Shown here: piece by piece, positions 1 to 6,321 of the stretch
Layout: every line of letters begins with the position of its first letter
Position numbering within the stretch: position 1 is the first letter of the stretch
Assembly: GCA_024636405.1 (NCBI GenBank)
Contig: JAGXHC010000081.1
Location: forward strand, 1-8,528
Direction: 5' to 3'
Length of the DNA stretch: 8,528 bases
Source: Sulfitobacter sp.
GTDB taxonomy: Bacteria; Pseudomonadota; Alphaproteobacteria; Rhodobacterales; Rhodobacteraceae
Program-made: the position numbers and the translations under genes
Notes under the pieces: generated by a model
Database searches by the model: none
What the model saw: the letters and a program-made list of their open reading frames with translations, nothing else
What the model was told of the DNA's origin: nothing

Positions 1-56
1 ACGGCATACGAGATTCATGAGCGTCTCGTGGGCTCGGAGATGTGTATAAGAGACAG
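1..56 (+). other. Illumina Nextera i7 (P7) adapter, non-genomic
   Basis: Bases 1-14 match the 3' part of the Illumina P7 flow-cell oligo. Bases 15-22 (tcatgagc) occupy the 8-base i7 index slot and read GCTCATGA in sample-sheet orientation. Bases 23-37 (gtctcgtgggctcgg) are the Nextera read-2 linker, and bases 38-56 are the 19-bp Tn5 mosaic end. All parts are in the order and spacing of a Nextera library molecule, so this is untrimmed adapter at a contig end and not organism DNA. Open frames entering it give known contaminant peptides: MGSEMCIRDS on the plus strand and SYTHLRAHET on the minus strand. Any protein containing these strings should be cut at base 57. Confidence 0.98.
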
Positions 57-480
57 CGCCAACGGCGGTGCCGATGACCAACGCCAGCCCCATCGCCAGC
101 CAGCCGACCGCCATGGACACCCGCCCCCCCGAAATCATCTGCGCCAGAATATCGCGGCCCAATTGGTCAGTGCCAAAGGGATGGATCCACCCGGCCTTGA
201 CGTCACTGTTCCACAGCAGGGTATAGACGGGGCGCCAGTCCTTGTTGCGGATATCAAGTTTTTTGGGGTCAATGTCCCAGATGTAGGGGCCCAGCAAGAC
301 GGCCAGCGTGATGAAGATCAGAAAACTGCCACCGAACATGGCACCCTTGTGCTTGCGGAACTGATCCCAGACATCGCGCCACTGGCTGCGCGGTGGCGTT
401 TGCGGCTCCTTGTCGTGCAGCGCGTTCAGGAACTCCAGATCGGCTTCCAGCGGGCTGGCGGGAATGGCTTGTTCAGTCAT
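57..480 (-). CDS. dppC: DppC-type ABC transporter permease, N-terminal part (cut by adapter)
   Basis: Second inner-membrane permease subunit of a dipeptide/oligopeptide ABC importer, partner of the DppB-like protein encoded just upstream. The visible 141 residues start MTEQAIPASP. A cytoplasmic N-terminal extension of about 45 residues is followed by a hydrophobic first membrane segment (about residues 47-69), a periplasmic stretch, and the DppC hallmark HPFGTDQLGRDILAQMISGG at about residues 100-119. A second membrane segment is just beginning at the break. The ATG at 480-478 overlaps the dppB stop (473-475) by 8 bp. It has an AAGGA ribosome site (487-491) six bases upstream, inside dppB, so translational coupling is likely. 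Family members are usually about 280-300 residues, so roughly half is missing, including the EAA loop that contacts the ATPase. The break is an assembly end, not a mutation: the frame runs into adapter without a stop. The family is secure; the solute is unknown. Confidence 0.93.
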
Positions 481-1540
481 AGCGGATCCTTGGATCAAGC
501 AGGCCGTACAGAATGTCCGCGATCAGGTTGAACAGGACGATGAGGATGGCAAAGATGAATGTCAGCGTCATCACCATCGGCAGATCGTTGGCGCGCAGTG
601 CCGTCAGCAACAACTGCCCGATGCCGTTCACCTTGAACACGTTCTCGGTAATGATGGCGCCGCCGAAAATGGCTGGCATCCCCAGCGCGATCACCGTGAC
701 CACCGGGATCATCGAATTGCGCAGCACATGGACCATGACGACCACGCTTTCCTTCAAGCCCTTGGCGCGGGCGGTGCGCACATAATCCTGATTGAGATTG
801 TCAAGCATGGCACCGCGCATATAGCGGCTGATCTGTGCCGTGGTCTGGAGTGCCAGCACCATCACCGGCATGATCATCTGCATGAACTGGACCTTGAACG
901 TGGCCCAGTCGCGCACGACATGGGTGGTGTCATAGATCGACGGCAGCCACCCAAGGTAGACCGAAAAGATCACGATCAGCAGCGGGCCGGTAAAGAAGGG
1001 CGGGATCGAAAAGCCGACCATGGTGACAAAGGTGCCCGCCTGATCAAACAGCGAATAATGCCGATAGGCCGAATAGATGCCGATGGGTATTGCGATCAGA
1101 ATACCCACCACATAGGCCAGCCCCACAACCCACAAAGTCTGGGGCATCCGCTGGACCACGATGTCCATCACCGGAGATCTGGTTTGCCAGCTGATCACAC
1201 GCTGTTGTGGCACCATCATGCCGGTATCGGCGTCCATGGTATAGGAAAGCTGCGTGTTGGGCAGCCAGCCCAGAAGGCTGCTGTCGCTGGTGGCCCAATC
1301 AATAAAGACCTGCGGTTCAATGACAAAGAACTGATGCAGCCATTTCAGATACTGGATGTGGATCGGCTGACCCAGCCCCAACGCCTCGCGCATCTTCTGC
1401 TTTATCTCGGGCGGCACGGTCAGCGGCACCTGCGCCATCGGGTCGCCGGGGGCGAGTTGCAGCAGCAGGAAAATGACAAGGCTGATGAACAATAGCGTCG
1501 GGATCGACAAGACCAGTCGTCGTATGGTGAAGGTCAACAT
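473..1540 (-). CDS. dppB: DppB-type ABC transporter permease
   Basis: Inner-membrane permease of the peptide (Dpp/Opp/Nik) importer family, expected to pair with the DppC-like subunit to form the translocation channel. The 355-residue protein opens with a typical DppB first membrane helix (about residues 8-30) followed by the LAPGDPM motif (29-35). Further hydrophobic segments lie near 133-158, 168-198, 220-238, 278-298 and 325-347. The EAA-type loop that docks on the ATPase is at about 253-281 (YVRTARAKGL then HVLRNSMIPVV), and the C-terminus LLDPRIRYD is family-typical. The periplasmic region between helices 1 and 2 (about 31-130) looks longer than in the roughly 340-residue E. coli DppB. 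The ATG at 1540-1538 has an AAAGGCGA-like ribosome site upstream. The gene lies 124 bp after the binding-protein gene, with a strong hairpin between, and overlaps dppC by 8 bp. The symbol denotes family only; dipeptide as substrate is not shown. Confidence 0.95.
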   Translation of the reverse strand: MLTFTIRRLVLSIPTLLFISLVIFLLLQLAPGDPMAQVPLTVPPEIKQKMREALGLGQPIHIQYLKWLHQFFVIEPQVFIDWATSDSSLLGWLPNTQLSYTMDADTGMMVPQQRVISWQTRSPVMDIVVQRMPQTLWVVGLAYVVGILIAIPIGIYSAYRHYSLFDQAGTFVTMVGFSIPPFFTGPLLIVIFSVYLGWLPSIYDTTHVVRDWATFKVQFMQMIMPVMVLALQTTAQISRYMRGAMLDNLNQDYVRTARAKGLKESVVVMVHVLRNSMIPVVTVIALGMPAIFGGAIITENVFKVNGIGQLLLTALRANDLPMVMTLTFIFAILIVLFNLIADILYGLLDPRIRYD

Positions 1541-1591
1541 GGGCGTCGCCTTTGTTAATCAGTCTTTGCGGGGTTTCGTGGGTGATGAAAA

Positions 1592-1657
1592 GGGCGCGTG
1601 GCCTGCCATCCACCCTACGGCAATTGCTGCCGCAGGGTGAATGAAATCCACGCGCCC
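1592..1657 (-). terminator. Intercistronic hairpin between binding-protein and permease genes (attenuator/partial terminator or mRNA stabiliser)
   Basis: A perfect 10-bp outer stem (1592-1601 gggcgcgtgg with 1648-1657 ccacgcgccc) encloses an inner stem. The inner stem is 1611-1616 paired with 1634-1639, then one A/C mismatch, then 1618-1622 paired with 1628-1632, with a 5-base loop. On the transcribed minus strand the structure starts 7 bases after the binding-protein stop codon and is followed by TTTTCATC. It therefore resembles a Rho-independent terminator with a short U tract. Such structures after periplasmic binding-protein genes are known in other ABC operons to give more binding protein than permease, by partial termination or by protecting the upstream message from 3' decay. 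That role is inferred here. Confidence 0.75.
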
Positions 1658-1664
1658 GATCTCA

Positions 1665-3386
1665 TTACTCTTTCTTGCGGTACCAGTCCGCAACGTTCCA
1701 CAGCTCAGAGTCCCATGTGTTCAGCACGACACCGCCAAGGGTGGTCGAGGCTGCCGAGACGCGGCCACGGTCAACCAACGGCACGATGGTCATCGTGTCC
1801 TTGGTGATCATTTCGTTAAGTTTCTTGGCGATCTCACCGCGCTTTTCCAATTCGCCGGTGCGCGACAATTCGTCCAGCATCGCGTCGTACTCTTCATTGC
1901 AGAAGCGGTTGATGTTCTCACCCTGCCACTGGCTGCTGGGCTTGGGCTCATTGCCGCAGCGGTACTGCGACAGATAGGACTGTGGATCTGTGCCATCAAA
2001 GTTGTTGGCATACATTTCCACGTCGGCATAGAACTTCTGGAAGGTGTCAGGGGAGCCGGGATCACCACCAAAGAAGACCGACGCATCGATATTGCGCAAC
2101 TCGACTTCGACGCCGATCTGGTTCCACCAATCCTTTATCAGGGCCTGAAAGTCCTGACGCACGGCGTTGGTCGAGCTTTGATACAGGATCGCCAGCTTCT
2201 TGCCGTCCTTATCGCGCACATTGTCGCCGTCCGTATCGGTCCAGCCGGCCTCTTCCAGCAGCGCCTTGGCGCCTTCGAGGTCCTGCGTCAGACATTCTGT
2301 ATTGCCGGACGCATAAAGCGCGGGGGCAGGGACCAGATTACAGGTCGGACGTCCGGCCTGACCGTAGCCCACTTCGACCAGCAGCTCGCGGTCAATCGCC
2401 ATGGAGAGCGCCTTGCGGACCTTGAAGTCGGACAGGAACGGATGCGGTTCGGCCACTGTTGCGCGGGTTTCAGGTGGCAGATCGGGCGACGGGTTGGTGA
2501 GGTTCATCTCGATCCGCTCGACCAATGTGCCGAATGCCGCGATGGGTACGCCCTTGCCGCCTTCGGCCATTTTGGCCAGCACGTCAGGCGCCAACTGCAT
2601 GTTCCAGGCATAGTCGTATTCGCCCGTCTCCATCACAGCGCGTCCCGCCGCCGTCGCATCACCGCCGCCTTTGAACGTAAGCGATGCAAACGCAGGCTTG
2701 CCTTCTTCGCGGAAGTTTTCGTTCGCTTCCATCTGGATCACGTCATTGGGACGGAAATCCTTGACCACAAAGGGGCCGGTGCCGATGGGGTTAAAGTTGG
2801 CCTCGGTGCATTCTGGCGCCTTGGCACCCAGACAGTCGGCAAACTGCGCGGCCTGGATGATCGGAGACTGGCCACCCATGAACGGGCCGTACGGGTTTGG
2901 CTTGGCTTCGGCAAACGTGACCTTGATTGTCAGATCGTCCACCGCTTCGACGGATTCGACACCATCGAATTTTGCGCCCTGCGCACAGCCGCCATCGGGG
3001 TGCATGCAATACTCAGCGGTGAATTTCACATCGGCCGACGTCACAGGCGAGCCATCAGACCACAGCAGCCCTTCCTTGAGCTTCCATGTGATCGACTTGA
3101 GATCCTCGCTCACGCCGCCGTTTTCGACGGTCGGGATTTCTTTGGCAAGGAACGGCACCAGCGCACCGGTCTCATCGTACCGGCCCAGCGGTTCCAGCAT
3201 AAGTGACGCGGCTTCAATGTCCTTCGTGCCGCCGGACAAATAAGGGTTCAGGATGGACGCGGCCTGCCAGTAGATGATCTTGACCTCGCCGTCGCGGCCA
3301 CGTTCGCCCACATGGGCGTCAGCAAAGGCCGCCGGGGCATATGCGCATGACGCAATGGCTCCCATCAAAAGTGTTCTGATTCTCAT
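1665..3386 (-). CDS. Periplasmic solute-binding protein of a peptide-type ABC transporter (SBP_bac_5 family)
   Basis: Periplasmic receptor that captures the solute and delivers it to the DppB/DppC-like permease. The 573-residue precursor begins MRIRTLLMGAIASCAYAPAA, a Sec-type signal peptide with probable cleavage after AFA (residue 22) or ADA (24). Family 5 binding-protein features follow: LMLEPLGRYDETGALVPFLA (62-81), TWKLKEGLLWSDGSPVTSAD (100-119), GTGPFVVKDFRPND (202-215), FKVRKALSMAIDRE (321-334), and an acidic DTDGDNVRDKDG loop (384-395) common in this family. The mature part has eight cysteines in four closely spaced pairs (127/134, 185/193, 349/365, 477/496), suggesting periplasmic disulfides. 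The ATG at 3386 is chosen because AAGGAG lies six bases upstream and a signal peptide begins there; an in-frame ATG at 3479 would add 31 residues that hide the signal. IASC at 11-14 weakly resembles a lipobox, but the short n/h-region and downstream AxA site favour a soluble protein. Length fits the larger family members. Substrate is not predictable. Confidence 0.95.
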   Translation of the reverse strand: MRIRTLLMGAIASCAYAPAAFADAHVGERGRDGEVKIIYWQAASILNPYLSGGTKDIEAASLMLEPLGRYDETGALVPFLAKEIPTVENGGVSEDLKSITWKLKEGLLWSDGSPVTSADVKFTAEYCMHPDGGCAQGAKFDGVESVEAVDDLTIKVTFAEAKPNPYGPFMGGQSPIIQAAQFADCLGAKAPECTEANFNPIGTGPFVVKDFRPNDVIQMEANENFREEGKPAFASLTFKGGGDATAAGRAVMETGEYDYAWNMQLAPDVLAKMAEGGKGVPIAAFGTLVERIEMNLTNPSPDLPPETRATVAEPHPFLSDFKVRKALSMAIDRELLVEVGYGQAGRPTCNLVPAPALYASGNTECLTQDLEGAKALLEEAGWTDTDGDNVRDKDGKKLAILYQSSTNAVRQDFQALIKDWWNQIGVEVELRNIDASVFFGGDPGSPDTFQKFYADVEMYANNFDGTDPQSYLSQYRCGNEPKPSSQWQGENINRFCNEEYDAMLDELSRTGELEKRGEIAKKLNEMITKDTMTIVPLVDRGRVSAASTTLGGVVLNTWDSELWNVADWYRKKE

Positions 3387-3392
3387 ATCGTA

Positions 3393-3398
3393 CTCCTT
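3393..3398 (-). promoter_or_regulatory. Ribosome binding site of the solute-binding protein gene
   Basis: The minus strand reads AAGGAG six bases before the ATG at 3386-3384. This strong Shine-Dalgarno match fixes the start at 3386 over the longer in-frame ATG at 3479. Confidence 0.88.
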
Positions 3399-3427
3399 GT
3401 TGGACACATCGAGGTGCCTCTTTGACA

Positions 3428-3444
3428 GCCGATTTGAAACCGGC
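3428..3444. promoter_or_regulatory. Imperfect 17-bp palindrome, candidate operator
   Basis: The sequence gccgatttgaaaccggc matches its own reverse complement at 14 of 17 positions. The half-sites are GCCG(A/G)TTT around a single central base. It lies in the untranslated leader of the binding-protein gene, just downstream of the candidate minus-strand -10 element, where a bound repressor could block transcription. It could instead form a short RNA hairpin in the leader, or be chance. The protein that might bind is unknown. Confidence 0.4.
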
Positions 3445-3456
3445 CTTGCTTTCGTC

Positions 3457-3485
3457 GCTTTAAGGGAAATGAAGATCACTGTCTA
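3457..3485 (-). promoter_or_regulatory. Candidate sigma-70-type promoter for the transporter operon
   Basis: On the minus strand TAGACA (3485-3480, 5 of 6 matches to TTGACA) is followed after 17 bases by TAAAGC (3462-3457, 3 of 6 matches to TATAAT). Transcription would begin near 3450, giving a leader of about 60 bases before the binding-protein ATG. The -10 is weak, which is common in GC-rich alphaproteobacteria, so this is only a plausible placement. Confidence 0.35.
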
Positions 3486-3589
3486 AGCGCGCGCGATTGC
3501 AGGCAAATAGTCAGTTCAGCTCAGAAATCCCCCCCAAGGCGCATACCCGCATCGAAAACAGGTTTCTGGGAAAATGCAAGCCCTGTAAG

Positions 3590-3610
3590 CGGATATCCCT
3601 GCGTTATCCG
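3590..3610. promoter_or_regulatory. 21-bp dyad (CGGATA-N9-TATCCG), candidate regulator site
   Basis: Perfect 6-bp inverted arms cggata (3590-3595) and tatccg (3605-3610) are separated by nine bases, near the middle of the divergent region. Centre-to-centre arm spacing is 15 bp, not an exact integer number of helical turns. A transcription factor dimer site is possible. Arms this short also arise by chance in a few hundred bases, so the call is tentative. Confidence 0.3.
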
Positions 3611-3697
3611 ACCGCAAGGCACGGACAGGTGCGTCCGGCAAAGTTTCAGACCGCGCACCGCAGCCGAGGCAGAGCGCGCACCGACGCACGGCGGGGT

Positions 3698-3727
3698 TTG
3701 ACAGCCATGGAACAATCGCCGTAGCCT
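3698..3727 (+). promoter_or_regulatory. Candidate sigma-70-type promoter for the ATPase/hydrolase operon
   Basis: A perfect -35 TTGACA (3698-3703) is followed after 18 bases by TAGCCT (3722-3727), which keeps the first, second and last bases of TATAAT. Initiation would fall near 3734, about 30 bases before the ATPase ATG at 3766. The -35 is convincing; the -10 is weak. Confidence 0.45.
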
Positions 3728-3765
3728 TCGGTCTGTGACCGCGTGATGCGGGTCCGGGGGAAAAC

Positions 3766-5598
3766 ATGCTGGATCAACCAACTGCCGGGCCAATCGCCCA
3801 GATCAAGAGCCTTCGGGTCGAGTTTCAGACCAAGGATGGCCCGGTGGTCGGCGTCGAAGATGTCAGTTTTGACATCAATCCGGGTGAAACCGTGTGTGTG
3901 GTGGGCGAATCCGGTTCGGGCAAATCGGTGTCGTCGCTGTCGCTGATGCGTCTTGTTGAATTCGGTGGCGGCGAGATTGCGGGCGGCCGCCTGCTGTTCA
4001 AGCGCGCGCAGGGCGGCGAGGTGGACCTGGCCCAGACCAATCAGGACGTGATGCGCCAGATCCGCGGCAATGACATCGGGATGATCTTTCAGGAACCGAT
4101 GACCGCGCTTAACCCCGTCTTCACCGTGGGCAAACAAATGACCGAGGGGTTGCGCCTGCACAAGCGGATGAGCCGCGCACAGGCCGAGGCGCGCGCATTG
4201 GAATTGATGCGCCAGGTTCGCATCCCCGAACCGGAGCGGCGGCTTAAACAATACCCGCACGAATTGTCGGGCGGCATGCGTCAGCGTGTGGTGATCGCGA
4301 TGGCGCTGGCCTGCGAGCCACGCCTGCTGATCGCGGACGAGCCGACGACAGCGCTTGATGTGACAATTCAGGCGGAAATTCTGGCGCTGATTGACCGGCT
4401 GAAGCGCGAAACCGGCACTGCGGTGATGTTCATCACCCATGACATGGCCGTGGTTGCCCAGATGGCGGACCGCGTCGTGGTCATGTTCCGGGGCAACAAG
4501 GTAGAAGAAGGCACCGTCGAGGAAATATTCGAAAACCCGCAACACGCCTATACCAAGGCGCTGCTGGCTGCGGTGCCCAAGCTCGGCGAGATGACGGGCA
4601 AGGCCTATCCCGAACCGATGAAGCTGTTGGGCACCGAAGACGATGCGATTGTTCCGATCAAAGGTACCAACGACGTCCTGCTCACGGTCAAGCACCTGAC
4701 CACCCGCTTTGCCGTTACGGGCGGTTTCATGCGCCGTACGGTGGCCAACGTGCACGCGGTTGAGGATCTGTCGTTCTCCATCAACAAGGGCCAGACACTG
4801 AGTTTGGTCGGGGAATCGGGCTGTGGCAAATCCACCGCCGGGCGGTCGATCCTGCGTCTGGTGGAACCGCTGACCGGTCAGATAAACCTTGGCGGCAAGG
4901 ACATCATGGCGCTCAATCAACATGACCTGCGGCTTGCGCGGCTGGACATGCAGATGATTTTCCAAGACCCCTTTGCCTCGCTTAACCCGCAAATGCACCT
5001 GTCAGATCAGGTAGCCGAACCTATCCACAACTTCGATACGCTCAAGGGCGGCGATATCCAGAAGCGGGTGGAAATGCTGTTTGACCGGGTCGAACTGCCG
5101 CGCAGCTATATGCGCCGCTTTCCGCATGAATTGTCCGGCGGACAGCGCCAGCGCGTTGCCATCGCCCGCGCATTGGCCCTTAATCCCAAGCTTATCATCG
5201 CAGACGAGGCAGTGTCGGCGCTGGACGTCAGCGTGCAGGCGCAGGTGCTGAACCTGATGATGGAACTGCAACTGGAACTGGGCCTGTCGTTCTTGTTCAT
5301 CAGCCACGACATGGCCGTGGTGGAACGGGTCAGCCATCAGGTCGGGGTGATGTATCTGGGCCGGATCGTTGAATTGGGATCACTCGCGCGGGTGTTCGAG
5401 AACCCGCAGCATCCCTATACGCAGGCCCTGATGAAAGCGGTCCCCATCGCCGATCCGCGCAAGCGCAAGTCCGAGAAAGACCTCAATTTCAAACCGATCC
5501 CATCGCCGATACATCCCGTCACCTATCAGGCGGAACCGTCGGTCTACAAAGAGGTGGAGCCGGGGCATCTGGTGCTTGAGACCGACAGCGGCTACTGA
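3766..5598 (+). CDS. Fused two-domain ABC transporter ATPase (DppD-DppF/GsiA type)
   Basis: Cytoplasmic ATPase of 610 residues that should power the importer encoded divergently upstream. It joins the two peptide-transporter ATPases (DppD-like, then DppF-like) into one chain, as in GsiA. Domain 1 has Walker A GESGSGKS (47-54), Q-loop Q109, signature LSGGMRQRV (167-175), Walker B with D191-E192 and H-loop H225. Domain 2 has Walker A GESGCGKS (349-356), Q400, signature LSGGQRQRV (456-464), Walker B with D480-E481 and H514. All catalytic residues are present, so both sites look active. Each domain ends with the NPQH(A/P)YT segment typical of peptide-transporter ATPases (258-263 and 547-552). The ATG at 3766 is the first in-frame start after a TGA at 3736-3738 and has a purine-rich GGGGGA five bases before it or overlapping that spacer. 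The next gene follows after 12 bases. Being transcribed apart from its permeases is notable; partnership is inferred from adjacency and family. Confidence 0.95.
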   Translation: MLDQPTAGPIAQIKSLRVEFQTKDGPVVGVEDVSFDINPGETVCVVGESGSGKSVSSLSLMRLVEFGGGEIAGGRLLFKRAQGGEVDLAQTNQDVMRQIRGNDIGMIFQEPMTALNPVFTVGKQMTEGLRLHKRMSRAQAEARALELMRQVRIPEPERRLKQYPHELSGGMRQRVVIAMALACEPRLLIADEPTTALDVTIQAEILALIDRLKRETGTAVMFITHDMAVVAQMADRVVVMFRGNKVEEGTVEEIFENPQHAYTKALLAAVPKLGEMTGKAYPEPMKLLGTEDDAIVPIKGTNDVLLTVKHLTTRFAVTGGFMRRTVANVHAVEDLSFSINKGQTLSLVGESGCGKSTAGRSILRLVEPLTGQINLGGKDIMALNQHDLRLARLDMQMIFQDPFASLNPQMHLSDQVAEPIHNFDTLKGGDIQKRVEMLFDRVELPRSYMRRFPHELSGGQRQRVAIARALALNPKLIIADEAVSALDVSVQAQVLNLMMELQLELGLSFLFISHDMAVVERVSHQVGVMYLGRIVELGSLARVFENPQHPYTQALMKAVPIADPRKRKSEKDLNFKPIPSPIHPVTYQAEPSVYKEVEPGHLVLETDSGY

Positions 5599-5610
5599 AT
5601 TGGATGCATC

Positions 5611-6321
5611 GTGAGCGATACCGGCCCGCGCAAGGTCGCGCTTGTTACCGGTGGCGCGCGGGGCATCGGGCACGCGATTGCGCTTGATCTTGCCCGCGAT
5701 CACGACGTCGCCATTACGCATCTTGTAACCGAGCCTGGCGGGCTGCCCGACGCCGTGCTGTGCGTTCGCGCCGATCTGCGCCACCCTGACAGCCATGCGA
5801 CCGTGATCAAGGCGGTGCTGGCGCGCTTTGGGCGGATTGATGTGCTGATCAACAACGCGGGCGCAATTACGCCGTCGCCGGTGGATGCCTTCGATCCCGA
5901 AGCGATGCGGGCAATGTTTGATGTGAACGTCACCGCGCCCCACGCGATTTTGGTCGCTGCTCTGCCGCATCTGCGGGCAGGGGCGTGCATTGTCGGCATC
6001 TCGTCGGTGAACGCGGTGTTGCCGCCCAAGGGTGCCGCACTTTACGGTGCCAGCAAAGCGGCACTAAACTTGTGGACCCGCGGCATGGCTAAAGAACTGG
6101 GGCCACGGGGCATACGCTTGAACGCCGTCGCCCCCGGTGCGGTCAATATTGCCGAGGCACCCCGCGACCCCGACCTGACCCGTGCCTTTATCGAAATGAC
6201 CGCCCTTGGCCGCCTCGCGACACCGGATGACATTGCCGCTGCGGTGCGATATCTCGCAAGTGATCAGGCGTCTTGCATCACCGGCGAGGTGCTGACCGTT
6301 TCAGGAGGATACCGACTTTGA
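5611..6321 (+). CDS. Short-chain dehydrogenase/reductase (classical SDR)
   Basis: NAD(P)-dependent oxidoreductase with a Rossmann fold, 236 residues, probably cytoplasmic. It shows the nucleotide-binding TGGARGIG (13-20), NNAG (81-84), active-site N106, S132, Y145 and K149 (YGASK), the PG motif (175-176), and a C-terminal GEVLTVSGGYRL typical of FabG-like enzymes. Arg17 in the glycine motif is compatible with NADP(H) preference, but many NAD enzymes share it. The stretch between the glycine motif and NNAG is about 10 residues shorter than in ordinary FabG-like proteins, so the usual helix after the second strand appears reduced. The start is GTG at 5611. The frame is shared with the ATPase gene, whose stop at 5596-5598 bounds it, and no in-frame ATG lies between. 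Only weak Shine-Dalgarno similarity is present, so translation may be coupled. Substrate is unknown; lying between the ATPase and two hydrolases, it may process a released product. Confidence 0.92.
   Translation: MSDTGPRKVALVTGGARGIGHAIALDLARDHDVAITHLVTEPGGLPDAVLCVRADLRHPDSHATVIKAVLARFGRIDVLINNAGAITPSPVDAFDPEAMRAMFDVNVTAPHAILVAALPHLRAGACIVGISSVNAVLPPKGAALYGASKAALNLWTRGMAKELGPRGIRLNAVAPGAVNIAEAPRDPDLTRAFIEMTALGRLATPDDIAAAVRYLASDQASCITGEVLTVSGGYRL
6303..6308 (+). promoter_or_regulatory. Ribosome binding site deciding the argE-like TTG start
   Basis: A consensus AGGAGG lies inside the last codons of the dehydrogenase gene, nine bases before TTG at 6318. It supports the TTG start and excludes the in-frame ATG at 6273, which lies upstream of this site. 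Confidence 0.85.

Larger units (their letters stand above)
3387..3765. promoter_or_regulatory. Divergent intergenic control region
   Basis: This 379-bp stretch separates the minus-strand transporter operon from the plus-strand ATPase/hydrolase operon and must hold the promoters for both. No credible gene is seen: the short frames inside have no family features or convincing ribosome sites. Recognisable elements are the binding-protein ribosome site (3393-3398), a 17-bp imperfect palindrome (3428-3444), candidate promoters in both directions, a 21-bp dyad (3590-3610), a short cggac/gtccg hairpin (3622-3637), and a 7-C run at 3529-3535 that is prone to sequencing error. No regulator gene lies in the window, so the factor acting here is unknown. 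Confidence 0.8.

Noticed and set aside
38..56. Tn5 mosaic end, possible transposon terminus
   Set aside because: It is directly joined to Nextera linker, index and P7 sequence, so it comes from library tagmentation and not from an inserted transposon.
28..531. 167-residue plus-strand frame starting MGSEMCIRDS
   Set aside because: It begins in adapter and then runs antisense to dppC; the first ten residues are a known adapter translation.
410..1495. 361-residue plus-strand open frame
   Set aside because: Antisense to the well-supported dppB gene, rich in His, Gln, Asp and Arg with no family motif; typical shadow frame in GC-rich coding DNA.
1641..3206. 521-residue plus-strand open frame
   Set aside because: Antisense to the binding-protein gene, which has a signal peptide, family motifs and a strong ribosome site; the plus frame has none.
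3345..3356. Lipobox-like IASC in the binding-protein signal
   Set aside because: The cysteine comes at residue 14 after a very short hydrophobic stretch and is followed by a good AxA cleavage site; Gram-negative binding proteins of this family are normally soluble.
3387..3479. N-terminal extension of the binding protein from ATG 3479
   Set aside because: It would bury the signal peptide 31 residues inside and ignore the AAGGAG site before ATG 3386.
3497..3724. 75-residue plus-strand frame in the divergent region
   Set aside because: No convincing ribosome site, no recognisable motif, and it overlaps the best promoter for the next gene.
3646..4998. 450-residue minus-strand open frame
   Set aside because: Antisense to the ATPase whose Walker and signature motifs are intact; His/Arg/Gln-rich composition marks it as a shadow.
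5203..5211. Ala in place of Pro after the second Walker B (DEA instead of DEP)
   Set aside because: This variant is recalled as common in DppF/OppF-like domains and leaves the catalytic glutamate intact, so it is not a sign of inactivity.
6273..6317. ATG 6273 as start of the argE-like gene
   Set aside because: The added 15 residues do not resemble ArgE, overlap the end of the dehydrogenase gene, and lie upstream of the AGGAGG site that serves TTG 6318.
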